DNA of 18,470 nucleotides, taken from assembly GCA_031255955.1 (NCBI GenBank), contig JAIRRO010000084.1:1-18470 (forward strand), in the 5' to 3' direction. Made by a program: the position numbers and the translations under genes. Positions within the stretch are counted from its first letter, which is position 1; each line of letters begins with the position of its first letter. The notes beneath the pieces are model-generated. The model did no database searches, was not told where the DNA came from, and saw only the letters and a list, made by a program, of their open reading frames with translations. This DNA comes from Oscillospiraceae bacterium (GTDB lineage Bacteria > Bacillota > Clostridia > Oscillospirales > Oscillospiraceae). Below are positions 1 to 7,503 of this stretch, in pieces.

Positions 1-759
1 GAGGTGGAGTTTCTACTGCGGCAGGAGCTGCGCGAGACAGCGCTGTATAACACCTTGATCGAAGCGGTTGCGCTGGGCAGCACGCGGCTCAACGATATAT
101 ACACCAAAACGCAGCTTGATAAAACGAAAATCAGCGTGTATTTGAAAAATCTTATCGAGCTGGAAATCATTCAACGTGATTTCTCTGTTACGTCCGGCGA
201 CAAGGAAAAGGCGTCCGCTTTACGCGGATTATATCGCATTTCCGACAACTTCTTCCGGTTTTGGTTTGGATTTGTTTTTACAAATCTTTCGGATTTGGAA
301 GCCGGTGACGCCGAGGGGGTCTATCGGCATTTTGTACTCCCTCAGCAAAGTGAATTCTCCGCACCGGTGTTTGAACGCATCTGCCGCGATTTCACCGCCA
401 AGCTGAACCGTGAGGGAAGACTACCCTTCCGCGCCGCGAAAATCGGGCGGTGGTGGGGCAAGGCGGCAAGAATCGAAACCACCGAAGCCGGCGAGCCGAG
501 ACGAGTATCCTATGATACCGAAATTGATGTGATTGCCGTCGATAGGGGTATGAAGAACATCCTGCTGGGAGAGTGCAAATTCCGTAATTCGGAGATGACG
601 CTGCGCGACCTTGAAGGTCTCGCGGGGAAATACACGCCGCCGGATGCGACTGTCAGCTATTGCCTGTTTTCAAAATCGGGGTTTTCGCGCGCGTTGATTG
701 ATGAAGCAAGCGCGAATCCGCGGCTTTCGCTTTTCACCCTTTCAGATGTGGTGGGATAG
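1..759 (+). CDS. AAA-type ATPase with C-terminal DUF234 domain (3' part only)
   Basis: The reading frame is open from the first base, so the gene starts outside the window and the N-terminal P-loop ATPase domain (archaeal-ATPase type) is not seen. What remains is a winged-helix-like segment (about residues 20-75; ISVYLKNLIELEIIQRD is typical of its recognition and wing part), an aromatic linker (FFRFWFGFVF), and a DUF234 domain. DUF234 carries a PD-(D/E)xK-like signature: EIDVIAVD followed by GECKFRN about 20 residues on, the usual spacing of a nuclease-like fold. Proteins of this family are common in anaerobes and archaea. Their cellular role is not settled; DNA-related or defence/mobile functions have been suggested. 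It converges on the neighbouring operon with only 6 nt between the stop codons, and no terminator hairpin fits there. Family call is confident, function is not. Confidence 0.8.
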   Translation, partial: EVEFLLRQELRETALYNTLIEAVALGSTRLNDIYTKTQLDKTKISVYLKNLIELEIIQRDFSVTSGDKEKASALRGLYRISDNFFRFWFGFVFTNLSDLEAGDAEGVYRHFVLPQQSEFSAPVFERICRDFTAKLNREGRLPFRAAKIGRWWGKAARIETTEAGEPRRVSYDTEIDVIAVDRGMKNILLGECKFRNSEMTLRDLEGLAGKYTPPDATVSYCLFSKSGFSRALIDEASANPRLSLFTLSDVVG

Positions 760-765
760 GTCGCC

Positions 766-1314
766 TCACCCGTAATTCCTGCTATAATAATTAATCTCCG
801 CTATCCCGGCGAGACTGTTCAGACGCAGCGCCAAGCGATAGAAATACCCGGACAGCACATTTAGAAAATCGTACAGCTTTTCCGGAACGGCTATGCCGCT
901 TTCCTCCGCCCGATATGCAAGCCGAACCAATGCCTTGGCTTTGGAGCGCAGAATATGCGCGCGGCACGCTTCCTCACTGCCGCACGGCAGCTGAAACAGG
1001 CTCTCCTGCCGCCCGCCGATTTGCTCATACAGCACGGTGGCGCGGTCAATCAGCCATTGCAACTCGTCGTCGGTTATGCTGAAGAAGGTGCGCAGCGTTG
1101 GATTGGCGTGATACACCAAATCCTCTATTTTTATCAGCTCGTCCGCAAGCGCGGCATAATCGCCGCCGTCAAGCTTGCGCAGCAGCGCCGCGAGCAAGCC
1201 TGTTTCGCTTGCGAATTCATCGGTTGCAATCTCAAAATCACACCGCAAATCCTCCGACGGCTCGGAGAGAAACGGATAAGCCTCATATTGGCTTTTATAG
1301 CGAGTCTCTTTCAT
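766..1314 (-). CDS. Divergent cobalamin adenosyltransferase-like protein (PduO-type fold)
   Basis: This is the last gene of the corrinoid operon. ATG at 1314-1312 lies 1 nt after the ATPase stop and has TGGAGGA upstream, which decides this start over longer versions. The protein is 182 aa. The layout follows PduO-type ATP:cob(I)alamin adenosyltransferases: an early ATDEFASETGLLAALL segment resembling the DELNSxxG helix, a middle helix resembling LExIQ, then SLFQLPCGSEEACRAHILRS resembling the FILPGGSxxAAxLHxART motif, and a final YDFLNVLSGYFYRLALRLN helix resembling the LNRLSDxLFxLAR helix. The usual N-terminal TGDxGxTxL ATP-binding segment and the RxxCRRAER arginine block are not clearly present, so activity is uncertain. 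It may adenosylate imported corrinoid, bind it, or sense it. The call rests on weak similarity plus strong operon context. Confidence 0.5.
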   Translation of the reverse strand: MKETRYKSQYEAYPFLSEPSEDLRCDFEIATDEFASETGLLAALLRKLDGGDYAALADELIKIEDLVYHANPTLRTFFSITDDELQWLIDRATVLYEQIGGRQESLFQLPCGSEEACRAHILRSKAKALVRLAYRAEESGIAVPEKLYDFLNVLSGYFYRLALRLNSLAGIAEINYYSRNYG

Positions 1315-1315
1315 T

Positions 1316-2092
1316 TTAATCGTTCCTCCATAATCCAAGAGATTTTTGCATAAATTGACGTATGCTGTACCCATACGCGTCGTCAAGCGCGGCTGCGTCC
1401 ATAACCTCCGCGGGTATACCGCTTGCAATCACCCTGCCCTCGCTCATAAGCAGCACTCTGTCAGAATACATACGCGTAAGATTCAGGTCGTGCATAACCT
1501 GAATAACCGCGCGTCCGGGCTGAGACGCCCAGCGGGCTAAGTGTTCAAACAGCTCTGCCTGATACTTGATGTCAAGGTGATTCGTCGGCTCGTCAAGCAC
1601 GATTATGCTCGGCTCCTGCGCGAACGCTCTGGCAAGCATAAGCCGCTGCCGCTGCCCTCCGGACAGCCACGTAATTGAATCGTTAATCTGCTCTATCAAT
1701 CCGACTGTCCGCAGACATTCCTCCGCGACGTGCAAATCCTCGCCCGAACCCGTTGCAAGGGCGCCGTGCCGTCTGCTGTAGCGCCCCATAAGCACGGTGT
1801 CGAGTACGGTGAAATCAAACCATTGCTCTGAAATCTGCGGCATCATAGAAACGCAGTTTGCCAGCCTGCGGCGGTCCATCTTGGTGACGCTTTTGCCTTG
1901 AAGCCGAATATCGCCGTCCATCAGCGGAATCAGCTTGCATATGGCTTTCAGCAGCGTTGTCTTGCCGCAGCCGTTCGGTCCGATTATGCTGACGCGTTCG
2001 CCCGCGCCCAGCGCAAAGGATACGCTGTCAACAATCTGCCGCTTGCCGTATCCGGCGCACACCCCGGAGGCTTCCATCAATGGCGCTGTCAT
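1316..2092 (-). CDS. btuD: Corrinoid/iron-chelate-type ABC transporter ATP-binding protein
   Basis: A 258-aa ABC ATPase of the BtuD/FecE/FhuC family that powers metal-chelate import from the cytoplasmic face. Walker A is GPNGCGKTT (residues 38-46), the Q-loop is PQ at 85-86, the signature LSGGQ is at 143-147, Walker B runs into DEP at 167-169, and the H-loop His is at 201 (VMHDLN). All catalytic residues are present and the length is normal. The start overlaps the permease stop as ATGA (4 nt) and is preceded by AAAGGAGGG, indicating tight coupling. The family alone does not separate cobalamin from iron-siderophore or heme. The cobalamin riboswitch ahead of the operon makes B12 or another corrinoid the likely cargo. 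Confidence 0.9.
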   Translation of the reverse strand: MTAPLMEASGVCAGYGKRQIVDSVSFALGAGERVSIIGPNGCGKTTLLKAICKLIPLMDGDIRLQGKSVTKMDRRRLANCVSMMPQISEQWFDFTVLDTVLMGRYSRRHGALATGSGEDLHVAEECLRTVGLIEQINDSITWLSGGQRQRLMLARAFAQEPSIIVLDEPTNHLDIKYQAELFEHLARWASQPGRAVIQVMHDLNLTRMYSDRVLLMSEGRVIASGIPAEVMDAAALDDAYGYSIRQFMQKSLGLWRND

Positions 2093-3141
2093 CTGACCCT
2101 CCTTTGCTTGAAAAACACAAAGGCAAAGAACGGCGCGCCGATTATCGCGGTGACGACGCCGACGGGTAGTTCTCGCCCGGGCAAAACAGTGCGGGCTATC
2201 AGGTCTGTGAATACCATCATCGTTCCGCCGAACACGGCGGTCATCGGCAGCACAAGGCTGTGCTTTGCGCCGAAAATGCGGCGGACAATATGCGGCGCGA
2301 CAAGGTCAACAAAGCTGATTATGCCCACAAACGCAATGGACGCACCCGTCAGCGCCGCGCCGAGGTATAAGAGTAGCCATTTTTCGCGTCTTACGTTTAT
2401 GCCCATAAGCGCCGCCTGTTCGTCGCCGAAGGTGAGGATATCCAGCTCCCGCGTGCGCGTCCACAGCACGATAATCAACACCAGCGCGGTGGGCAGCACC
2501 GCAAGCGTATGCGACCATTCGCGCATATTAAAGCTGCCCATTTGCCAATATGTAAGCTGCTGCCGCACGGTTGTATCCAGCGCGGTGATAAGCGTAATTA
2601 ACGCGGAAATGAACAGTGAAAACACCATACCGACCAGCACGATGGTATTGCTGGACAGATTTTTATCCAACGCGGACGCGAAGAAAATCGCCAGCGTTAT
2701 CGCGCCGATACCCGCAATGCAGCCGACGATGGGGTAGCCAAACATTCCAAGCACCGGGAATGATACACTAAACAGCATCAGCGTTCCCACCCCGAGCGAC
2801 GCGCCCGCGGAAACGCCGATTGTATACGACGACGCAAGCGGATTGCGCAGCACCGCCTGCATAATCACGCCGCTGACGCCGAGCGACGCGCCCACGGTGA
2901 AGGCTAAAATCACCCTTGGCACCCGCAGCGTCCACAGGATTGTATCAATCGCCTTATCGATGCCGTCAGGTCGCGGTTGACCGAATATATGGCTAAACAG
3001 CACGCGCGGCACATCACCGACGCGAATTTTCACGCTTCCCGCGCACACGGCAACAACCATACATACGACAGCGGCGGCGATAAAAACCGCCGCTATCGCA
3101 ATATTTCTATACCGTTTGTTCGCGGTTAGCTGTTTTTCCAT
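2089..3141 (-). CDS. btuC: FecCD/BtuC-family ABC transporter permease
   Basis: A 350-aa integral membrane permease of the FecCD/BtuC family, normally ten transmembrane helices per subunit and a homodimer. Family marks include LRVPRVILAFTVGASLGVSG near residues 70-90, NPLASSYTIGVSAGASLG, the LGINxRxxK-type loop (ALMGINVRREKW) that contacts the ATPase, and FVGIISFVDLVAPHIVRRIF near the C-terminus. It overlaps the end of the binding-protein gene by 16 nt. No close Shine-Dalgarno precedes the start (GGAGG is about 15 nt away), so translation is probably coupled to the upstream gene. Cargo is inferred from the upstream riboswitch. Confidence 0.9.
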   Translation of the reverse strand: MEKQLTANKRYRNIAIAAVFIAAAVVCMVVAVCAGSVKIRVGDVPRVLFSHIFGQPRPDGIDKAIDTILWTLRVPRVILAFTVGASLGVSGVIMQAVLRNPLASSYTIGVSAGASLGVGTLMLFSVSFPVLGMFGYPIVGCIAGIGAITLAIFFASALDKNLSSNTIVLVGMVFSLFISALITLITALDTTVRQQLTYWQMGSFNMREWSHTLAVLPTALVLIIVLWTRTRELDILTFGDEQAALMGINVRREKWLLLYLGAALTGASIAFVGIISFVDLVAPHIVRRIFGAKHSLVLPMTAVFGGTMMVFTDLIARTVLPGRELPVGVVTAIIGAPFFAFVFFKQRRVR

Positions 3142-4070
3142 AAATCGGGGTGCATCGCCTCCGCCATCTGGTGAATAGCTGTGAGAATGTACTCGTTAGC
3201 CAGCGAGCTGGAGTAGTTGTCCACATAGTACACATTTTCCTCCGTAACCGCTGTTGTGTCCGCAAGTGATTCGCGGGAGAGTATCTCACCGACTGAGTTT
3301 TCAATGTAGATAACATTCGTGAAGATAACCTCGGGGTTGCGGGCTATCACCTGTTCCTCCGAAACGGCGAGCCAACTGTCCATATCCGAAAAGATGTTCT
3401 CGCCCCCGGCGATTTCAATCATTTCGTTCAAAAAGGTTCCGTTGCCGAAGCTGTACGCCGCGGGCGCGGCGGCGATTTCAAAATATACGGTTTTCGGCGC
3501 GGCGGCGCCGATAGCGTCCCGCACCTCTTGAATACCCGCCTCAAGCTCCGCAATTATCTCAGCGCCCTCGTCATGCTGACCGACAATATCCGCGATGAAC
3601 ATAATGTCCTCCTTGATGCCTTCAATACTCGCGCTTGATGGTATCGCCGCGACGCATATGCCGCTGTCGGACAGCGGCTTCAGCGGCTCGCCGCCGTCAA
3701 AGCCTGTCATAGATGAGCATAACACCAAATCGGCGTTCAGCGTAAGCAGCAGCTCGCCATCGGGTGAGAGCATATCAACGGTCGGTAAATCCGCCGGTAA
3801 GCCCTCAAATATCAATGAGTTCGTGTCAATCGCCACGATTTTGTCCGCAAGCCCCATATGGAGCAGCGTTTGAGTGACCGCCGGTGAAAGCGCAACGATG
3901 CGCTCAGCAGAGAGCGGCGCGGTTATCGGGTTGCCCGCGCGGTCGATTGTCGGCAGGTCGGCGGGCGGCGTGGTGTCAGCCGGAGGTGTGTCTGTGCTTG
4001 TCCCGCCGCACCCTGCCAGCAGCGCCATAGCAAGCGCCGCCGCGAGAAGGATTGTTAGTAGTTTGCGCAT
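3126..4070 (-). CDS. btuF: Cobalamin/corrinoid ABC transporter substrate-binding lipoprotein
   Basis: A 314-aa periplasmic-binding-type lipoprotein that captures substrate outside the membrane. The N-terminus is a lipoprotein signal peptide with lipobox LLAGC (Cys21). The mature part has the helical-backbone metal-receptor fold: RIVALSPAVTQTLLHMGLAD is the standard first beta-alpha unit of BtuF/FhuD-like proteins, with a second lobe starting near KTVYFEIAAAPA and containing LNEMIEIAGGENIF. The ATG at 4070-4068 follows CAAAGGAG at good spacing. A 59-codon upstream extension of the frame runs through the leader and terminator and was rejected. First gene behind the cobalamin riboswitch, so B12 or a related corrinoid is the most likely ligand. 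Confidence 0.88.
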   Translation of the reverse strand: MRKLLTILLAAALAMALLAGCGGTSTDTPPADTTPPADLPTIDRAGNPITAPLSAERIVALSPAVTQTLLHMGLADKIVAIDTNSLIFEGLPADLPTVDMLSPDGELLLTLNADLVLCSSMTGFDGGEPLKPLSDSGICVAAIPSSASIEGIKEDIMFIADIVGQHDEGAEIIAELEAGIQEVRDAIGAAAPKTVYFEIAAAPAAYSFGNGTFLNEMIEIAGGENIFSDMDSWLAVSEEQVIARNPEVIFTNVIYIENSVGEILSRESLADTTAVTEENVYYVDNYSSSLANEYILTAIHQMAEAMHPDLWKNS

Positions 4071-4181
4071 AATAGTAGTGTTCTCCTTTGCAATTAAAAT
4101 AATTTGCCGCTCTGCTTTCGCGCCGAAACGTTTTACCGGCTTGCGACGGTCATGTCCGGGTGCGGACAAGGCAGCATTAGC

Positions 4182-4221
4182 AAAATGAAAAGCCCCGAGG
4201 CTTTCGGGAAACCTCGAGGCT
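4182..4221 (-). terminator. Intrinsic terminator in the B12 operon leader
   Basis: On the minus strand AGCCTCGAGG (4221-4212) pairs with CCTCGGGGCT (4200-4191), 10 bp with one G-U, followed by TTTTCATTTT. It lies between the riboswitch and the binding-protein gene, as expected for a terminator made when ligand is bound. Confidence 0.8.
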
Positions 4222-4275
4222 GCATTTTGGATACGCCGATACATCAACGTACAGATACTAACCGATAACGAGCGT

Positions 4276-4440
4276 GTTAGTATTCCCCGACCTGGCTCGT
4301 CCCCGCCCGAATGGGTGTTGGGGCATTACAGTTCCTCGAGAGCGTGCGGAATCTCACCGCAAAAGTTCCCTACCGCAAACGCGGCAGCTATCCGATATTA
4401 AGTTGTACCGCCGCTCGGGGCGGGGCGCTTCTCCCTTCGG
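4276..4440 (-). promoter_or_regulatory. Cobalamin riboswitch
   Basis: Read on the minus strand, the leader carries the cobalamin aptamer core in order: GTAGGGAAC (near 4373-4365), the P5/L5 element GCGGTGAGATTCCGC, then GAGGAACTGTAATG (J6/3, near 4338-4325), and a B12-box-like GAGCCAGGTC (near 4299-4290). It sits directly downstream of a promoter and upstream of an intrinsic terminator and the corrinoid transport genes. Established knowledge: such elements repress B12 uptake genes when adenosylcobalamin or another cobalamin is plentiful. Boundaries are approximate because P1 was not defined by computation. Confidence 0.85.
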
Positions 4441-4445
4441 CTGCT

Positions 4446-4474
4446 ACTTTAACATATACAAGGCTGAATGTCAA
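4446..4474 (-). promoter_or_regulatory. Promoter of the B12 transport operon
   Basis: Minus strand: -35 TTGACA (4474-4469), 17-nt spacer, extended -10 TGTTAAAGT with hexamer TAAAGT (4451-4446, 4/6). Predicted start near 4439, just ahead of the riboswitch. Confidence 0.7.
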
Positions 4475-4698
4475 GGGAAATTTTGCGCGCGGGACACCAT
4501 TGTCTACGAATACGCTGTGTATGCGCGGGTTTATATAGAATGACGAGCCGGAGGGGGGGATAACCGCAGAGTTAGCGCGGGCGGGAAAAAACGCGGGGTG
4601 AAAAGTGAAATTGAAATTGAGTATACACGCGAAAACAAAAGAATACGCGCGAATTCGAAAGCTTCTCACGCGCAGATTAATAAATTTGAGAAAAACAG
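4475..4698 (+). other. Gene-free spacer between divergent promoters
   Basis: Between the B12 operon promoter and the rplM promoter I see no coding region or clear RNA element. The right half is rich in A (GAAATTGAAATTGAG-like stretches near 4605), compatible with an UP-element-like region ahead of the ribosomal protein promoter. The short open frames here lack ribosome binding sites. Confidence 0.5.
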
Positions 4699-4728
4699 TT
4701 GACAAGCCGTGCGGCGGTGCGATATAAT
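4699..4728 (+). promoter_or_regulatory. Promoter of rplM-rpsI
   Basis: TTGACA (4699-4704), 18-nt spacer, TATAAT (4723-4728): both hexamers match the sigma-70/sigma-A consensus perfectly. Preceded by an A-rich stretch. Expected start near 4735. Confidence 0.85.
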
Positions 4729-4776
4729 CTCCAAACCCATTAAAAAATTACATTCAAAGCAAGGAGCTATCAACCA

Positions 4777-5208
4777 ATGTCAACCACACTCGCCAAGCGG
4801 GAGTCGGTATCCCGCAAATGGTATGTCCTTGACGCAAAGAACCGTCCCTTGGGGCGCGTCGCGACGCAAGCCGCCGTGATTCTTCGCGGAAAGCACAAGC
4901 CGGATTTCACCCCCAACACCGACTGCGGGGATTTCGTCATCATCGTAAACGCCTCGGAGGCAGTGCTTACCGGGGATAAGCTGCGTCAGAAGTATTATCG
5001 CCGTCACAGCGGCTGGATAGGCGGCTTGAAGGAAATTCAGTATAAAACGCTGATGGAAACCCGCCCGGAGCTTGCTATGCGCCTCGCCGTAACGGGGATG
5101 CTCGCGAAGAACTCGATAGGCAGAGAGGCTGCCCGTCGTCTGCGCGTGTTCAAGGGTGAGGAGCATATCCACGCGGCGCAAAAGCCGACGCCTTGGAACG
5201 CAGAATGA
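4777..5208 (+). CDS. rplM: 50S ribosomal protein L13
   Basis: A 143-aa protein of normal bacterial L13 length. Family features: RKWYVLDAKNRPLGRVATQAA at the N-terminus, GDFVIIVNASEAVLTGDKLRQKYYRRHSG in the middle, and AVTGMLAKNSIGREAARRLRVFKG towards the C-terminus. L13 is an early-assembly protein of the large subunit binding 23S rRNA. ATG 4777 has AAGGAG 10 nt upstream. It is followed 20 nt later by rpsI, the near-universal bacterial pairing, and both are driven by a consensus promoter. The leader (about 40 nt) shows no obvious autoregulatory structure. Confidence 0.98.
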   Translation: MSTTLAKRESVSRKWYVLDAKNRPLGRVATQAAVILRGKHKPDFTPNTDCGDFVIIVNASEAVLTGDKLRQKYYRRHSGWIGGLKEIQYKTLMETRPELAMRLAVTGMLAKNSIGREAARRLRVFKGEEHIHAAQKPTPWNAE

Positions 5209-5228
5209 ATTTGAGGAGGACAAAATAA

Positions 5229-5633
5229 ATGTATACAAGCAAAAAGCCGTATCATTACGGCACGGGACGGCGTAAGTCCTCTGTCGCGCGCGTACATCTT
5301 TTTCCCGGCGGTACGGGCGCTATTAAAATCAACGGACGCGATATCGACGATTATTTCGGTCTTGAAACGCTGAAGCTTATCGTGCGTCAGCCGCTTGCCA
5401 TCACAGAAACTCTGGGCGCTTATGACATCGAAGCCACCGTATCGGGCGGAGGCGTCACCGGTCAGGCGGGCGCTGTTCGTCACGGTGTCGCTCGCGCGCT
5501 GCTGCTTGTGGACGGGAGCTTCAGAACAGCGCTGAAGGCTGCGGGCTTCTTAACGCGCGACCCCAGAATGAAGGAGCGCAAGAAATACGGACTCAAGGCA
5601 GCCCGCCGCGCACCGCAGTTCTCCAAGAGATAA
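5229..5633 (+). CDS. rpsI: 30S ribosomal protein S9
   Basis: A 134-aa S9 protein. Typical segments are YGTGRRKSSVARVHLFPGGTGAIKINGRDIDDYF at the start (spread over residues 10-43), SGGGVTGQAGAVRHGVARALL in the middle, and the invariant C-terminal tail ending in QFSKR, whose terminal Lys-Arg contacts P-site tRNA. The final LTRDPRMKERKKYGLKAARR block is also standard. ATG 5229 is preceded by GAGGAGGA. Second gene of the rplM-rpsI operon and followed by a strong terminator. Confidence 0.98.
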   Translation: MYTSKKPYHYGTGRRKSSVARVHLFPGGTGAIKINGRDIDDYFGLETLKLIVRQPLAITETLGAYDIEATVSGGGVTGQAGAVRHGVARALLLVDGSFRTALKAAGFLTRDPRMKERKKYGLKAARRAPQFSKR

Positions 5634-5652
5634 CAACATATATTCAAATACC

Positions 5653-5695
5653 AATACGCCGACGATGGATGCGATCCATCGTCGGCGTATTTTGT
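5653..5695 (+). terminator. Terminator of rplM-rpsI
   Basis: Perfect 18-bp inverted repeat: 5653-5670 pairs with 5674-5691 around loop GCG, followed by TTTTG. The stem is symmetrical, but the minus side is followed by GGTATTTG with no clean U-run, so it terminates best on the plus strand and may only partly stop the convergent MarR transcript. Confidence 0.9.
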
Positions 5696-5738
5696 TATGT
5701 TCAGGTGAGCATTGACGTCGCACTTGTCAAAAGCCCCC

Positions 5739-6263
5739 TCATTCCCCGCGCCAGCGGTTGAAGGCGCCGCGGAAGGGCGGATAGGGTCCGTGCGCGCCGA
5801 AGCCGTCGTGCTCGCGCGCTTCGGGACCCCGGCTTCCGACAAGACTCTCCAGCTCCGCATTGATGCGGTCAAGATACTCCGCAAGCTTTTCCCGCTCCTG
5901 CGTGTCAAGCCCGGCGAATATCCCGCTGTCGTCCGCGTCAGAAAGCTCCGCGGCGGCGCCCTCCGGCGTTAGCTTGACTATGGTGGCGCGGCGGTCGCCC
6001 TCCGCTTGCTCGCGCGTGATATATCCGCGCTGCTCCAGCTTATACAGCAGCTCCCCCAGCGCTTGCTTGCTGATGTCCAGCAGATAGCCCAGCTCTTTTT
6101 GACCGATCTCCGGCTTCATTTTCAGGATGGAGAGTATCCTGCCCTGCCCGCGGTGCGGGTTGCCGAACGGTCCGCGCTGCGCGAAGCGCTGAAATTGATA
6201 CCGCCGCATCAGCGCACCGAAGCGCATAAACCGCTCCATTAAATTCCCTTTGTACTCAGACAT
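5739..6263 (-). CDS. MarR-family winged-helix transcriptional regulator
   Basis: A 174-aa protein with a MarR winged helix at about residues 38-110: HRGQGRILSILKMKPEIG, then QKELGYLLDISKQALGELLYKLEQRGYI as helix-turn-helix, and REQAEGDRRATIVKLTPEG as the wing with the conserved DxR. The C-terminal part (LDTQEREKLAEYLDRINAEL) is the dimerisation helix, followed by a Gly/Pro/Arg-rich tail. ATG 6263 has GAAAGGAG at 8 nt, preferred over an upstream TTG at 6281 that lacks a ribosome binding site. It is divergent from the central catabolic operon, and a palindrome lies at its own transcription start, so autoregulation and control of that operon are plausible. Inducer unknown. Confidence 0.88.
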   Translation of the reverse strand: MSEYKGNLMERFMRFGALMRRYQFQRFAQRGPFGNPHRGQGRILSILKMKPEIGQKELGYLLDISKQALGELLYKLEQRGYITREQAEGDRRATIVKLTPEGAAAELSDADDSGIFAGLDTQEREKLAEYLDRINAELESLVGSRGPEAREHDGFGAHGPYPPFRGAFNRWRGE

Positions 6264-6323
6264 ATCTGATGCTCCTTTCAATTGCCCCTGCTATCACAGC
6301 GTTTTCGGGTCTCGCCGCGAATA

Positions 6324-6337
6324 GTAAGGTACTTTAC
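6324..6337. promoter_or_regulatory. Candidate MarR operator palindrome
   Basis: GTAAGGTACTTTAC is an inverted repeat (6 of 7 bp per arm match) located at the predicted start of the marR transcript. The half-site GGTAAA recurs at 6359-6364 (as TTTACC) and 6445-6450, near both divergent promoters. Inference only. Confidence 0.4.
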
Positions 6338-6341
6338 CGAT

Positions 6342-6370
6342 ATGATAGCACACGACATTTTACCCGTCAA
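6342..6370 (-). promoter_or_regulatory. Promoter of the MarR regulator gene
   Basis: Minus strand: TTGACG (6370-6365), 17-nt spacer, TATCAT (6347-6342). Both hexamers are 5/6 and spacing is optimal. Confidence 0.7.
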
Positions 6371-6404
6371 GATATTTTTTGTGAAGAAAATGTTAAAAAA
6401 GCTC

Positions 6405-6435
6405 TTGACATTGGCATAATCCCAAGGTTTACTAT
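6405..6435 (+). promoter_or_regulatory. Likely promoter of the central catabolic operon
   Basis: TTGACA at 6405-6410 is perfect. The -10 is less clear: TACTAT (6430-6435) at 19 nt or TTTACT (6428-6433) at 17 nt. A TTTAC...GTAAA inverted pair (6428-6432 and 6446-6450) spans the -10 and start region and may be a regulator site. Confidence 0.5.
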
Positions 6436-6489
6436 AGGAGACAAGGTAAAAACAGCCTTGCGAATAAATAATTTTTAGGAGGAAGTATC

Positions 6490-7392
6490 ATGGCGTACAT
6501 GCCGCTCGACAAATCGAAGTTCTATCTCGACAAGTCAAAAATGACGAAAATCCACGACCTTTCAAACCCTTGGGGCGTAGACACCCCGCTGTGGCCGTTC
6601 CCCGGTGCGCGTCAGGACCTGCAATTCCCGCGTGGTCAGTATCTCGGTCGCTTCCACAAGCGCACGATGACCTACACCGGTACGCTGCACGCCGGAACGC
6701 ACATGGATTCCCCGAACCACGTTCTGCACGAGGAAGAGGTTGACCGCGAGCGCTACGGCTACAGCCTTGACGAAATCCCGCTTGAACACTGCATCGGCTC
6801 CGGCGTCATCCTTGATATGCGCCATCTGTACGCGGAGTTTAACGAAAAATGGGACAAGGCGGGCGGAGATCCGAAGAAGTTCGGCAACATCTGGGTAGAG
6901 CTGAAGCCTTCTGACTTTGAGCAGGCGGCGAAAAAGGACGGCTTGGAAATCCGTGAGAACGACTGGGTGGTCGTAAACACAGGCTTCCACAATTTCTGGA
7001 GAAAAAACAACGACAAGTATTACAACTATTATCCCGGTATGGGTCCCGAGGTTGCCAAGTGGCTCATCTTTGACAAGCACATCAAGGGCATCACGGGTAC
7101 ATGGGGCGCAACAGACGCGCCGCTGTGGCATTATCCGCTCAAGGAGCAAATGCCGTGGCTTGACACCGCGTATAAGGACGCGACAGGCACTGACGCCGCG
7201 GATAAGTTCCACGACTATGAGCCTTGCCATCGTCTGTTTATGCAGCACGGCGTATGCACCGTTGAGAACGCCGGCGGCGACATCGACGACGTTACGGGTC
7301 GCCGTATGACGATTGCCGCTTTCCCCTTCCGCTGTGAAATGGCTGACGGGGGATTTGTACGTCTTGTCGCTTGGGCTGAAGGTTCGTTTTAG
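6490..7392 (+). CDS. Cyclase-family (kynurenine-formamidase-like) metal-dependent hydrolase
   Basis: A 300-aa protein of the putative cyclase family (PF04199), which includes kynurenine formamidase KynB, isatin hydrolase and related amidases or lactonases. The metal site motif HxGTHxDxPxH is intact: His67, His71, Asp73, His77 in LHAGTHMDSPNHVL. A later conserved part is GITGTWGATDAPLWHYPL (around 203-220). Members hydrolyse amide, lactam or lactone bonds with a divalent metal. It is longer than KynB (about 210 aa), with N- and C-terminal extensions, so kynurenine is not the obvious substrate. ATG 6490 follows AGGAGGA at 7 nt. First gene of the operon, so it probably opens or hydrolyses the imported compound before oxidation and BKACE cleavage. 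Substrate unknown. Confidence 0.82.
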   Translation: MAYMPLDKSKFYLDKSKMTKIHDLSNPWGVDTPLWPFPGARQDLQFPRGQYLGRFHKRTMTYTGTLHAGTHMDSPNHVLHEEEVDRERYGYSLDEIPLEHCIGSGVILDMRHLYAEFNEKWDKAGGDPKKFGNIWVELKPSDFEQAAKKDGLEIRENDWVVVNTGFHNFWRKNNDKYYNYYPGMGPEVAKWLIFDKHIKGITGTWGATDAPLWHYPLKEQMPWLDTAYKDATGTDAADKFHDYEPCHRLFMQHGVCTVENAGGDIDDVTGRRMTIAAFPFRCEMADGGFVRLVAWAEGSF

Positions 7393-7393
7393 C

Positions 7394-7481
7394 GAGGCTT
7401 TCTCGTGATGCTTTGCGGCGCGCCTATTGCCGTACCGTGTACTGCCTTCAGCCGCGCCGCTTCGCCTGACGAAGAAAGCTC
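7394..7481. repeat. Imperfect palindromic intergenic element, copy A
   Basis: An 88-nt region starting just after the cyclase stop codon folds on itself. GCGGCGCG (7415-7422) pairs perfectly with CGCGCCGC (7453-7460), and the outer arms GAGGCTTTCTCGTGATGC and GCCTGACGAAGAAAGCTC pair with a few mismatches. A related palindrome (copy B) lies at 10144-10225. Both share TTGCCGTA, TACTG and CGCCTGAC at matching places. Confidence 0.7.
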
Positions 7482-7503
7482 TCGCAAAACGGGTGTGAGC
7501 GGA

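Noticed and set aside
6269..6478. Small plus-strand frame in the marR-operon gap
   Set aside because: No Shine-Dalgarno, and it runs through two promoters and the operator-like palindrome.
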